Shown here: positions 33,135 through 46,800 of the stretch, in pieces
Layout: every line of letters starts with the position of its first letter
Position numbering within the stretch: position 1 is the stretch's first letter
Assembly: GCF_031877795.1 (NCBI RefSeq)
Contig: NC_133942.1
Location: forward strand, 4,526,001-4,590,000
DNA: 64,000 nt
From: Strix aluco
Lineage: Eukaryota; Chordata; Aves; Strigiformes; Strigidae
Reading direction: 5' to 3'
Program-made: the position numbers and the translations under genes
The notes under the pieces: model-generated
Database searches by the model: none
What the model was told of the DNA's origin: nothing
The model's input: the letters and a program-made list of their open reading frames with translations, nothing else

Positions 33135-34216
33135 TGACAAAATAAGTTTATTTCGCTTCGCTTCGTTTCTGCCGAAACCTCACATTTTATTTTTCTTTTT
33201 TTTTTTTTTTTTTGGCTGAAAAAAAAAAAAAAACCCAAAATCCCCAAAAACCAACTGAAAAAGCAAAGAACCGCATCACTTCGCCCTCTCCCAGAGGCAA
33301 CCGAGGGGCTTTTTCAACCAGCTGGACCCCCCCCCGCCACTGGCTCCCGCCTGAGGCGCGGGGCTGGGGGAGCCACCGCAGCCCCCTCAAACCCCTCCCC
33401 TGCACCCCCCCCATTCCCAGGAACGAATCAGCCCCCCGAAACCAAGCCCTTGAGCCCTGCCAATCGGCCCCCTGAAACTGAGCCCTCTAGGAAATGCTCG
33501 CAGCTCTTAACGCCCGAGGTTTTTCTCAACCTTCTTAATTTCTGGTTGTTTGTTTTTTTCTTCTTCTTTCCTGTTTTTTGTTTTTTTGTGTGTTTTGTTT
33601 TTTTTTAAATTAATTTATTTATAGATATATTTAAAAAAAGCAATAGTCCTTTGGTCCCTAAACTCTAAGGAATGATATGACTCTGAAACAAGTAATCTTA
33701 TGTCCCTGTGCCAGTGACAAGCAGGGGGAAGCGCGTGTCCCGCCGCCCTGCTCCATGGGATATATATATATATATACTTATTTATATATATCTTCTATAA
33801 GTCCAACATCCTTTGATCCTTTTTTTTTTTTTTCCCCGACGTGGGGAAAAAGCAAATCTTGCCGTTTTTCTCTTTTCCAAACAAGCATCCTCCAGGTGAA
33901 GCGCCCGAGGCTGGTCCCGTCCCACCAGCTTTGGTTTAAGAATCCATTTGGAGCCTCTTTTCCTCGTTTCTCCTGGGAAATCGGTAGCAGCAAATGAGTG
34001 CTTTAAAACAAAAAAAAAAAAATAAAAAAAAAAAAACAAAGGTAGATCGTATCCCGGCTGACCGGGGCCGTCGCCCTTTCACTCGGTGAGGGATTCGGTG
34101 AGTCCCGGCGGCCGGCCGGCAGCAAATCTCAGCCCCGGCGCCGCATCGCTCTCCTCCTTCCTGGTCTTCCTCACTCTCTTGTTCCCGTTAAGTAACAAAC
34201 AAGAACGGTTTGGGAC

Positions 34217-34247
<31 letters not shown>

Positions 34248-34722
34248 AAAAAGGAAAGAAAAGTTATGACCAGAATGGCTCTCTTCTTTGCCGTTTTCTC
34301 CACCACCTCCTCCTCTTCTTCATCTTCTTCCTCCTCCTCCGGGATGTGTTGCAAAGAAAGAGTTACAGGTTTGGATACTGCACTTGGGGAAGGGGAAAGT
34401 CGTCAGACACCGCGGGACGCCCAACCTGCAAAACAGCGAAGGGGCCGTTAGCCCGTGTCCTGGGGGATGCAGGAAGGACAGACGGAGAGAGGGACGGACA
34501 GAGGGACCCAAATCCTAGTCTGAAACACACACCCAGACGGTCCCAGGTGAAGAGCCCCCCCCCCCCTCCACTTGACATTTTTTGGGAAAACACGGCACTT
34601 GTGATGCTTTAGGTGAGCCGAGCCCCACTGCCAGCTCCCCTGGGGCATCGCAGGGGGGTGCAGCAGGGCCAGGCCCCCCCCGGCCCCCCCATACCTCTCC
34701 GCAGGGCCAGGGTGAGCAGGGG
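33135..34722 (-). other. CELF6: CELF6 3' untranslated region (approximate)
   Basis: About 1.6 kb with many homopolymer stretches: in the RNA a U28 run (A-run at 34217-34244), other A/U runs at 33196-33234 and 34010-34036, and TA alternation at 33761-33777. Several AATAAA-type sites lie on the minus strand; the last before unique spacer is used as the end. Confidence 0.5.
33147..33152 (-). terminator. CELF6: Candidate CELF6 polyadenylation signal AATAAA
   Basis: AATAAA on the minus strand. Earlier candidates at about 33612-33617 and 33778-33783 would give shorter 3' ends. Confidence 0.4.
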
Positions 34723-34850
34723 TCAGTAGGGTCTGTTGGCATCTTTCGGCCGCTTTAGCTGGACTTTTAGCCTCTTCATGCCGATCTGGAAGCCGTTCAT
34801 GGCCTGAATGGCTGCCTGAGCGCTCGTCGGATTGTCAAAACTGACGAAAC
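34723..34850 (-). CDS. CELF6: CELF6 exon 12, coding end
   Basis: 128 bases encoding [20 protein letters not shown] then [24 protein letters not shown] at 34723-34725. It carries RNP1 of RRM3. Confidence 0.97.
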
Positions 34851-37800
34851 CTGGGGGCGAGGGACGAGGTGACAGAGGAGTTTGTCACCGTAAACATCAC
34901 AGGTTGCTGCTTTACTTCAACCGAGGCGCGGAAATCCCGTGGGATGCTCCTGTGGGCAGCCTCAGGTGGAGCCCCAGGTGGCGGGGCTGGGAGAGGAGGA
35001 TGGTGGGGGGACAGCGCAGCCCCGCAGCGCAGGGCACAAGGTGATGGGCTGACGGCATCTTTGGGGACACCCGGGTCTGCAGGGACACTGGGGTAAGGGG
35101 CCACAGGGACACTGGAATGATCTCTGGGCACAGTAAGGGGATGGGATTTGTGGGGACACTGGGGTGACAGGGTCTACCAAAGTGATGGGGTCTGCAGGGA
35201 CACCAAGGGGACGGGGTCTGTGGGGACACCCGGGTGACAGGGTCTGCAAAGACACTGAGGTGACGGGGCCTCCAAAGACACTGGGGTGACAGGGTCTATG
35301 GGGACACCAGGGTGAGCAGGTCTGGGGGACACCAGGGTGACATGAGCTACAGGGACACTGTGGTGACATGTCTGCAGGCCAGAGCATGCTGGTGGCAGTG
35401 GTGGCATCCAGCCACATGAGCAGTCGTGGCAGTGGCGAGCGGTGGCCCTGGCAGGCACACGGGCAGCTGCATGGGGCTGAGGACACGGGGACAGCATAAG
35501 AGGGGACAGCAGCAGGGTATGTCCTTCTGTCCTGGCACAGTACGGGACAAAAAACTGCCCTTTGGCCCCGGGACAGACAGACGTGCTGCTCCTGCCATCG
35601 TGAGGCTTTGGTCACTCGGTGGTGCTGCCCGAGCCAGACCCCCGAGCTGGGATGTCGGGGAGAACCAGACCCCCGAGCTGGGCTGTCGGGGAGAGCTGCC
35701 CACCGGGACTCACCAAAGCATTTACTCTGGTTGGTGGCACGGTCCACAAAGACTTTGGCAGAGATGACATTGCCAAAAGGCAAGAACATCTGCGTGAGCT
35801 CCGCGTCCCCGAACTCCTGGGGCAGGTGATAAATAAACAGGTTACAGCCTTCAGGACCTGGGTGACACACAAAGGACAGCCACACGTCAGCCGCGAGGCG
35901 GGGGTCACCCCGGGGGGGTATGAGGGGGGTGGGGAGCGAGGAGCCACCGGCCCCATGGCGGGGGGTGCCCCCCCCCAACCCCTCACCTTCTCGCTGCTGC
36001 TGCGGGATGATGGGCGCTTGCTGGGGAAAGGCTTGGCTGATGGGCGCGTAGGCGGTGGGATACGCTGCTGGAAGAGAGAAACGTGGAGCTGAGACCCCCC
36101 ACAGCCACCCCAACCCCGGGAAGGGCTGGGGACGGGGATGTCCCCCAATACCACCCTCGATGGAGGTGCCCCTCCTGCCCCAGTGCTGCCGGCTCTGCCC
36201 TTCCCACCCCTGCACACACGGCCCCAGCCGCCCGGCACGCCAGGGATGTGGGAATGGCTCTCCCAGGAGGAACGTTGGTGGCAGCAGTAATATGGCCTCA
36301 AGGTTGAGGAAAGCCAGCGCTTTTGGTTGAAAAAAACCCAACAATTCAGGGTCCAAAACTTGATTTTCTGTTGAAAATCTGAAAATTGCTGTTAGTGGCC
36401 CTAATTAAATGACTGCCAGGCTCGACACACTTCCACAGGATGCTTTGAGTCCCTTCTCTCTGCCGCCCAGCTCCTTGGCCATCAGATTCAGCCACGCCAT
36501 GAACATCCAAGGATTTGGGATGTCTTGGTGCCTCCATGGCCATCTCTACGAGCAGGCTGGCGTGTTGGCAGGATCCGGCATGGAGCGGGTTCTCCATCGC
36601 TGCCCAAACCTCGCTCCCTCCCCCAGCTCTCCCTCACAGAGTTATCTCAGCCTCACGGGCATTAAAATTCACTTTCTCCATCCACAATTTGCACAGAGGA
36701 CCGTGTCAGGAGCACATCCGTGTTGCTGGGGATGAGGGGATGGTGCTCTGAGTCGGCGTCAACCCCATCGCCGCCCCGGAGCTCCTGCCAGGGCACGGCA
36801 CCCCGTGCTCACCACTAATCCATGCCCAAGCACACTGCCCCAGGCCTGTGGTTCAACCCCAAGGTGATGGTAACCCCCCAAAAAATAAAGGTGAGGAGCA
36901 AGGAGGGGAGAGAGGGAAGAAGTGCAAAGCAAAAGGTTGAGACCTGCATAGTGCTGCATGCCTGCGTAGGCTTGCTGGAGGGGATCTGCCACCGTGGGGC
37001 TTTGAGCTGGGGAGAGAGAAGAAAGGAGAAGGAAGAGAGAATAAGCAAGAGAAACCCAGGGACAGGCAGCTCCCACGCGAGGGGGCTCTCGGAGGGGCAG
37101 GGCAGGACCGAGAGCATCGTCCCGTCGCGACGCCACCGGAGCGGGGATTTCAGTGGGGATCGGTGCACAGCTGGTTCATCCAGCGCGGTCCTGGGGTGGG
37201 GAGCACCCCCCGGCGTGAGCTGAGCACGTGTCCCCCACCCTGGGGGGTGCGGCGGAGCCCCCGGCAGGCCGCGAGGGGGGTTCTCACCTGGGTAGGGGTG
37301 GATGCCGTTGGTGTAGATGGTCTCCGAGGCGGGCTGCCCGTTGGTCTGCGGTGGCAGCGGGCTGAAGCCGTTGACCCCGATCGGCGTGGCGATGCTGGGC
37401 ACGGGCGCCGTGCTGATGCCAGGGGGGGTGCTTGTACCTGCGAGAGGGAGGCGTCAGCACCGGCAGCGCCGCCCCCCCCGGAGCTTGCTGAGCAGGATGG
37501 GGGGCAAACAGAGGGGGGTCGTACCTGAAGAGGGGGTGAGGGGGGCGGCCACCAGCCCGCTGACATTGAAGGCGGCCATTTGCTGCATCTGGGCGGCGGC
37601 GATGGCGGCCATGGGGTTCAGGCAGGTCCCCTGAGCAGCTGCCATCAGGGCCGCCTGCTGCTGCATGATCTTAAGGAAAGAAAGGGGGGAAAAGGGGAAA
37701 GCGCGAGAGAGGCAGAGAGAAGTGGGGAGCAGGGGAGAATAAATTAACATCCCCCCTTTGCACCTATGCACAGGGGCTCGGAGGGATAAATGCCACCCAC

Positions 37801-40800
37801 TGCTGGACCCAGGGACAGGAGGAGGTCTGGGTGATGCTAAAAGAGGTCCGCTGCACCCTACATCCACGCCACCCTCACCCCGGGGGGTGAAGCCCTCTGT
37901 TGTGCCCCGAAACGGGGATACACCAACCCTGACAGTCATCCGCACCCACTGGCACTGGGACAATCCCACACAGGCTTTCACGGGCAAAACCAGCCCCCCC
38001 CCATCCCACGGGGTTCCCCAAAAACCCCCAGGTCCCAGCCGGCGCCAAGCTCCTACCGCTTGCGTATAGGCCCCGTAGGCGCCGAACTGGATGGTCATGG
38101 GATTGAAGATGCCCAGCTGCCCCGCCATCTGATGCATCCGCCGCAGGGTCCTCTCCTTGTCCGTGTCCGCAAACTTCACCACCAGGCTGGACGAGGCGCC
38201 CTGGGGCGGGGGAGAAGATGGGGCTGATGGTGGGACCCCGGCAACGCCCCTGAAATGTCTTCCCACTCCAGGCTGCTTGCAGCAGCCGCCGCGTCCTCGG
38301 CCCCGGGGATGCTGCCCGGCTTGGCAGCAGCAACCAGCGATCGATGCGAGGTTTAATTATAGCTGGTTTTGCTCCCCGGCGGCAGCTCCCTGACCTCCGT
38401 TTCCTTTTTCCTCTCCTCGTTCACAGTTTTGACCTTCGGCGTTAATTAAACAGCCCCTTTCTCCAGCGTGGGGGGAATTAGCCCTGCGCGCGCACCCCCC
38501 GGGGCTCAGCGCCCAGGCAAGGATGAACCTTGGGGTGATCCGGCCAACAAATTGCCGGTCTGTAGGATTTTGATCCAATTAAAGAGAGGATCAAATTAGC
38601 TGGTGATTGGATTACGCAGGCAGCATGGGGTCGAACGGGGCAGGGCGAGAGCCCGGCACTTACCGGCATGGTTTGGCTGCCGTGCAGGCTGTTGATGGCA
38701 GCCTGCGCCTCGGCGTGGCTGCCGTACTTCACAAAGGCACAACCTAAGGGCAGAGAGGGACATGGGAGAGGTTGGATTTGGCCGCTGCGGGACCCAGCGT
38801 GGCCTGGCCGGTGGCTCCCACCCTCCCTGGGTGCCAGCAGCCCACAGGGTGCTCACCCAGCTCCCCGCGCCCACCTTTGCTGGCTCCGTCAGGCCCTCGG
38901 AGGATAGTGCACTCCTCAATCTGGCCGAAGGGCTCGAAGAGGCGCCGGACGTCATCCTCGCTCTGCTGCTTCCCCAGCATGCCCACAAAGAGCTTCCTGT
39001 CTTCTAAAAACAAAACCAAGCCTGTCGGAGAGCAGGATGTCACTCACCGTCCCATCCCCTCATCCCTGGTTTTGGCGTGCGCGGGGGAAAAAGAGCCAGG
39101 TAACACCGGAGCCTGGGGAGGGAGCAACGCCGAGCCGGTGGCGAAGCCACAGCGTTTATCACTTCCATCCTACAAAACGCTCGGGGTGGTAAAATCTCTC
39201 CTGCAGTGCTGAGGGGTGAAGCCGGGAAGGGCTCCCACTCCAGGGACCGGGGCTGGGGCTTTTCCCAGGGATGGAAGAGCCGGCTCCCCTGGCACCGATG
39301 TGGGATGTGGCTGGGAAACAAAGAGCCCGCAAAACAGCGGCGATCGCCTGCGTACGATTGACTCGCAGAATAACCCGCAGCCTCCGGCCATGCCCAGGGG
39401 ACATAAATAACCCAAACACGAGAGAAGGGAGAGTAAATAATGAGAATTTCATTATTATTACCAGCATCTGTCTTGCGCGGCCGCGCGCTCCCGCCGCGCG
39501 CTAATGGCATTTGACAAAGAAAATAAGGTGCCCTGTCAAGAGCGTTGCCGGGGAAATAAATAAATAATGGCAGGAGACGATTAATGCTCTGTCCGTTAAG
39601 GTACCAAGAAAATTAGTTAAGGGAATAGGGCTTGTGTGTTGTCTAGTTAAACATAAACCATCTCCCAGCGAACGTGGCCGGGGGCAGCGGGCTTGGCGGC
39701 CCAGCATCGCCTCCTGGGCGAGGGGGCCGGAGCCGGGCGCCTGAGCTCGCCCATCGATTTTTAATCCTTCACCAACTACGCTTGGTAAGTGGGTAATTTA
39801 TTTGGCAGGTTCCTTCAGGACGTGCCGGGACCAGCTTGCGGCACGTTTAATAACACGTTTTGAGTCGGGGTTTATCTACCCCAGCCGTCCTGCCGAGGGC
39901 ACGCGGCCCCACGCGAGCGTCCCGGTGTCCCTGCGTGCCCAGCGCTTGCTCGCAGCACCAGGAATGTCGGAGGGTTTTGATCCAGTTCTTGTAATTTTGC
40001 CCAAATGATCAACTCAGCCTGGAAATGCTGCAGCTGCAAACGCCCATGGAGATTTTGGGGGGGTGAGGGGGGTGGCGGTTTCTGTTTAAGAGGGGCTCAG
40101 GCCATGCACCCCGACTCTGCCGGGCTCCCCACAGGCAGCTGCGGGCAGGTAATTAGGTTGCTTGACAAACGAAGGGGTTGTCGGAGAGGGGCTCCCTGCC
40201 TGGGACGATGTCGGGGTGCTCGTGGTACGACACCAGGATGTCCTCAGCATGATGTCAGGACATTCTCAGCATGACGTCAGGACAGTCCCCCCAGCTGGCC
40301 AGGCAGGGAGAGCCGAGCTCGCCTCTGCTCTGCGCTCGGGTTGGGATGCCACCGGCAAAGGCAGCTCCCTTCGCGGGTTTCTCTGCAAACAAACCTCCTG
40401 GCGGCAGCCCCCGCGATGCCACCGTGTCCCTCATCACCCCCAGGTGGCCCTGCGCCCCCCCTGCCCACACCGAGCAGCTGGGGAAGGGGGGACCTACCTC
40501 CTCGGCCCTCGCTGTCGGCCGGCTTCACCTGGATGGGGCGGTTCATCTGCAACACACAAGTGGGAGCGGGCAGTCAGAAGCGGTGCCGTGCCCCCCCCAA
40601 CCCTTTCCATGGGGAACAGCAGGATTTGGCCCCAGTCTGGCGCAGGGGGCTGGGGCGGGGAGCAGGGGAGGGACCTGCAAGAACAGCGCCGGGGCTCGTG
40701 GCCATGCTGAACTGGGGATACCACGGGCGGGGAGCGACGCTACGGCCCTGGGGACGGGTACCCGGTGCCGCAGGCGCCCGCCGGGCCGCCGGTGCCAGCC

Positions 40801-43800
40801 TTGGCCGCCTGCCCGCTTTCCTCGACTGCAAAGGACTGCAGAGGCGGCAGCAGCGCCCGGCCGGCCCTGGCCCCTTCGGCAGCACCGCCACCGCTCTCCT
40901 TTTCCCAATTCTCACCCAATTTCAGCCTCCTCTCATGCATCGCTGCTGCGTGTACCTGCAAGCATGACACGCGTGTGCAGTGGGACACATCGGGACAGCG
41001 CACACGTCCCTGGCCCGCTGCCCCACGGAGCCATTTCTCCTCCTCTCTCCCCCTCCTTTTTCCCCTCTTTTAGCAGAAAAATGCTACAATTACGGCCGTT
41101 TCCACGGCAACAAGCGTGCTTCCCCCGCGATGCTGCAGAGCCCGAGCCATGTGCTCGATGGGGTCGTCACGGCAACGGCGGGATGTCACGCATGACGGGG
41201 CAGGTGTGCGCGCACACATACACGGCTCGGGCACGCACACACGCGTGCTGCTGTCGCACCCACGCGGCTGTGTACCCCCACCCCTGGAGGGGGTCCCCAA
41301 ATTTAGGGGCTGGGTGGGGGCAGCAGCAGGCCCCCCCTCCCCTTACCCCCCTCCCCGCCTCAGGGTGAGGAAGAGGATGGTTAAAGGAAGAAGAGGAGGG
41401 AGGTTTCCACAGCAACCGCCTCGTCTCCAGGGAAACGCGGGGAGAAATGTCAGCGCTGAGCTGGGGATGCTCCAGGGAGGGGACCGGGTCCCCAGAAGCC
41501 ATGGGGTGGCACCAAGGGACACAGAGCCACCCCGGCTGCCCTCGTGTCACTGGTCCCCCAAACATCCACCCCAAGCTGAGCACCGGGGCAGGATCCGGCT
41601 CACTCCAAACCCTGTGACAGCCCGGAGACCAGTGGGACCAACACCCCCCTCATCCCTGCCAAGTCCAGGGGGGGAGAAGCCCATTTTTGGGGGGGTGGGG
41701 GGGCTGTCCCCCCTCCTCTGACCCATCAGTCCCATTTACCAGCGCAATGGCCTTTGATGGAATAAATTTCCCGTGCCCGCTGCTGTATGCTTAATGTAAT
41801 AAACCCAGCGAGTATGATTTAGAATAACATTTACGGAGCCGCAGAGTGTCATTTTGATGTGTCTCCCGTCTCCGCTCGCCGGTTATTAAACTGTATTGAT
41901 TCTCCGGGAGCGGCTGATGTTTATAAATGTCAGGCCTCAGGGACCAGCTAACCTACCCCAGGGCTGCCGCACCGCGCCGGGGAGAAACCGCCCCGGCCTG
42001 TGGACACCCCCGTAAGGGGGTTTTGGCACCCCTGGCATCGCCCCATGCCCACCCCGGGGTGCACTGGTGGCTGAAGCACCCAAACCTCCCCCTGTGCCTG
42101 GCTGACCAGCGCCCATCTGTCCGTCTGTCCCCACAGCACCCCTGCACCGTGCCCACACAGTCACCCAGCCACCCGCTGCTGCCCAACAGCCCTCCAGCCA
42201 TTCCCCGACACCCAAACAACCACCCAGCCATCTCCCCCGGCTCCTGACACCCCCCAACACCCATCTGTCCATTCACCCATCCCTGATGCACACTAACACC
42301 CATTACCCCCCAGGATTCACCCATCAATTCATTCACCCATCCATCCCCCAACACCCATCCCCATAACACCCATCCATCCCCACAGCACCCATCCATATCC
42401 CAACACCCATATATCCCCCACCCATCCCCGTAGCACCCTCACACCTGCCCATCTATCCCCCATCTCCCTATTGCTCACCTTTCCACCCCCATAGCACCCA
42501 TCCCTCCACCCCACAGCACCCCCACATGCACCCATCCATCACCCAACTCCCACCCATCTCCCCCCTGTCCTCGCACACCCCAAGAACACGCTGACACACC
42601 CAGGGTCACCAGAGACCCTGTCTGGGGTGTCCCAGCACCCACCACTCCCGTCACCCATGGGTGCCCCGCAGAGCCCCAGCTACAGCACCCAACGGCCAAA
42701 CCACCAGCGTGCCACAGCCCGAGGGGGTCACCACCGGTTGCTAAACCACCGTCTGAGCCCTTGGGCATTGTCACCCACCCAAATTCAGAGCCCCCCAACA
42801 GCCTGGGCACCGGGGAGAGCCAGCCCATGGTGAATCCCTGCAGTGGGACCTGCCCCGTGGGACAGGGTCACTTCTGGTCCTCACTCCTTCCTCAGTGTCA
42901 CCCTCCTCCTCCTCCTCCTCGCGCCCAACAGCCGGAGGATCTGGCAGGCCACCACGCATCCGAATGAGCTGAGACGGAGGCGTTGGGTGACGCTGAAGCA
43001 GCTGGCGCCTGTGGGAGCCTGGTGCCCGCGTCACCCTGGGGGCCCCCAGGCAGCCAACACCCGGAACACGGAGACAGGCGCTCGGGTACAGGCAGCCACC
43101 CATCATAGGAACACCCTGCCGTTGTGAGAACACCCTGGGGGTGACCTCACAGCGAGGGGACACAGCCCGCCTGGGGACAGTCGCACAACCCTGCACAGGT
43201 GCATGACCATCCTAGCACACCCCCACGCACAACCGCGCATCCCCTCCAGCTGCAATCCCACTCCCGCACACCTCTGAGCACAACCGCAGACCCACAGACA
43301 GCACCCTCCGTGCACATCCACCCACCCACAGCTACATGCTTGCCTCAGCAACCCCCCTGCACAGCCGCACGCTTGCACCCACGCACAACCGTACATCCGT
43401 CCTAGCATGACTGCACACCCACGTGCAGCCACACACCCACCCCAACCCAGCCCCGGGTACACCCGCACACCCCAAGCACACGAGCACCCACCCACCCACG
43501 GCCGCACACCCACACAACACCCACAGCGCGCTCCTCGCAGCTGTGGATCCCGCACACCCGCAGGCGCACACACCCCGGGGTGCACAGCCGGCTCCACCAT
43601 CCACGCCGGACAGGGACACAACACCCCTCGCCTCAGTTTCCCCACGGCGGCAGCGGGACCCCCGGCAGGACCCCCAGCAGCCCTCTGCGGACACACGGAC
43701 CCCCAGTGCTGGGCACCACCCCGGATGGACACCAGCAGCACCCACACCCCAGCCTCACAACCACCCACCCCACGCCTGAGCCCTGTGTACACCCAGCCAG

Positions 43801-46800
43801 CTCCCCCAGCGGGCACCCACAACGCCCATGCAACACCCATATGCACACATGCACTCTCTGCTCCCTGCTCACACCCGGCGTGCGCACGCACGCACGTGCA
43901 CACGCTCACACACCCACCATTGCCACCCCCCAGGCCCACATACACCCACATCCGATCACCACGCGCACAATCGCTGGGTGCAAAGACACCCTTAGCACCT
44001 GCTTACACACGCACACACATGCTTGCACACCCACCAACACCCACTTGTGCACACCCCAGGGGCGAAACCGTACCCCCACCAATGCACACACACCCCCCTG
44101 CGCCATCTGGGGGTACAACACTCCCCCCAGCACATCCCCTTGCACACCTGCAACCACACACACAACACCAACACACAGACACACAACCCAGGCTGGAGAA
44201 ATACACCTTCCAGCCAACACACAAGCCCATCCCTGGGTGCAGATACACCCTCTTCACCAACACAGGCGTGCACACACTCCATCCCTGCCAGCAAATACAC
44301 CCCGCTCATCAACAACCCCCCCACCACACACCATTCCTGGGTGCAGATACACACTCCTCACCAACACCCACGCTCACACACAGCATCCCTGCGTGCAGAT
44401 ACACCCTCTTCACCAACACCCCCCTGCCAACACCCTCCCTATCCCTAGATGCAGATACACCCTTCTCGTCAACACACACACACACTCACAACCCCCATCC
44501 CTGCGTGCAAATACACCCTCATCACCAACAACCACCCCACCAACACAGGCACCCCATCCCTGGGTGCAGACAGACCCTCCTCACCAACACCCACACACCC
44601 CATCCCTGGGTGCAGACGCACCCTCCTCACCAACACAGACATTCACACCCCCCCTTCCTCCTGGGTGCAAATACACCCTCCTCACCAACACCCTTCCATC
44701 CCCACGCCTGGGTGCAGATACACCCTGCTCACCAACACCCCCCCAATCCTCCTGGGTGCAGATACACCCTGCTCACCAACACCCCCCATCCCTGGGTGCA
44801 GATACACCCTGCTCACCAACACCCCCCATCCCTGGGTGCAGGTACACCCTGCTCACCAACACCCCCCATCCCTGGGCGCAGATACACCCTCCTCACCAAC
44901 ACCCCCCATCCCTGGGTACAGATACACCCTCCTCACCAACACCCCCCATCCCTGGGTACAGATACACCCTCCTCACCAACACCCCCCATCCCTGGGTGCA
45001 GGTACACCCTGCTCACCAACACCCCCCATCCCTGGGCGCAGATACACCCTCCTCACCAACACCCCCCATCCCTGGGTACAGATACACCCTCCTCACCAAC
45101 ACCCCCCATCCCTGGGTACAGATACACCCTCCTCACCAACACCCCCCATCCCTGGGTACAGATACACCCTCCTCACCAACACCCCCCATCCCTGGGTACA
45201 GATACACCCTGCTCACCAACACCCCCCATCCCTGGGTGCAGGTACACCCTCCTCACCAACACCCCCCATCTCTGGGCTCAGATACACCCCCCCCCGCCAA
45301 CCCCCCCGCGGCCCTGGGAGCTGATACATCCCCCCTCCGCCATCACTCCGCCACCTCCGCCCCTGCGTGCAACCCCCCCCCCCCCCCCAGGTGCAGGCAC
45401 CCCCCACCCGCGGGTGCGGATGCCCCAGCGCACGCAGAGCCTCCCGCGTCGGGCCGAGCCGGGCCGGGCCGAGCCGAGCCGGCGGCAGACAAAGGCGGGG
45501 CCCTACCTCGATGCAGAGGATCTTGGACCCGGCGGGCACCCACAGCACGGGCGGCCGCGGCCCGGGAGCCGGCACCTGCGGCAGCTGCATGGCCCGGCCC
45601 GGCCCGGCCCGGCTCGGCTCGGCTCGGTTTGGGCCGGCCCGACCCGGCTCCACCCGAGGCGGCTGGGCTCGGTCCGGCCCGCTCGGGCTCGGCTCGGCTC
45701 GGCTCGGCTCGGCTCGGCTCGGCTCGGCTCGGCTCGCACAGCGGTGCGCGGGAGGCGGGGCGGGGGGAGGGGCGGCCGCAGCCCCGCCGAGCCGGGCCGA
45801 GCCGGGCCGGGCCGAGCCGAGGGGCGGGGCTGCGGGGAGACACGGCCCCAGGGACACGCCCCCAGGGACACGCCCCCGCGCCGCGCCGGGGCGGGGCCTG
45901 GCCGGGGAGGGGGGACCCGGGGGCGCGGAGCGCGGGGGGGGGGGGGGGGGGGCGGAGCTACAGGGGTGTACACAGCTATAGGGGGTGTGAGCATCTATAG
46001 GGGTGTGAGCAGCTATAGGGGGTGTGAGCATCTATAGGGGTGTGAGCAGCTATAGGGGGTGTGAGCAGCTACAGGGGTGTGAGCAGCTATAGGGGGTGTG
46101 AGCATCTATAGGGGGTGTGAGCATCTATAGGGGTGTGAGCAGCTATAGGGGTGTGAGCATCTATAGGGGTGTGAGCAGCTATAGGGGGTGTGAGCAGCTA
46201 TAGGGGTGTGAGCAGCTATAGGGGGTGTGAGCAGCTATAGGGGTGTGAGCAGCTATAGGGGGTGTGAGCATCTATAGGGGTGTGAGCAGCTACAGGGGTG
46301 TGAGCATCTATAGGGGGTGTGAGCATCTATAGGGGTGTGAGCAGCTATAGGGGGTGTGAGCATCTATAGGGGTGTGAGCAGCTACAGGGGTGTGAGCATC
46401 TATAGGGGGTGTGAGCAGCTATAGGGGTGTGAGCAGCTATAGGGGGTGTGAGCATCTATAGGGGTGTGAGCAGCTATAGGGGGTGTGAGCAGCTACAGGG
46501 GTGTGAGCAGCTATAGGGGGTGTGAGCATCTATAGGGGTGTGAGCAGCTATAGGGGTGTGAGCATCTATAGGGGTGTGAGCAGCTATAGGGGGTGTGAGC
46601 AGCTATAGGGGTGTGAGCAGCTATAGGGGGTGTGAGCAGCTATAGGGGTGTGAGCAGCTATAGGGGGTGTGAGCATCTATAGGGGTGTGAGCAGCTACAG
46701 GGGTGTGAGCATCTATAGGGGGTGTGAGCAGCTATAGGGGTGTGAGCAGCTATAGGGGGTGTGAGCAGCTACAGGGGTGTGAGCAGCTATAGGGGGTGTG

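Noticed and set aside
43407-46037. An 876-codon open frame on the plus strand
   Set aside because: It runs through the CA-rich block, the 40-bp array and the GGCTC repeats. Composition follows the repeats, frames on both strands are open, and it has no recognisable domain. It is a by-product of stop-poor tandem repeats.
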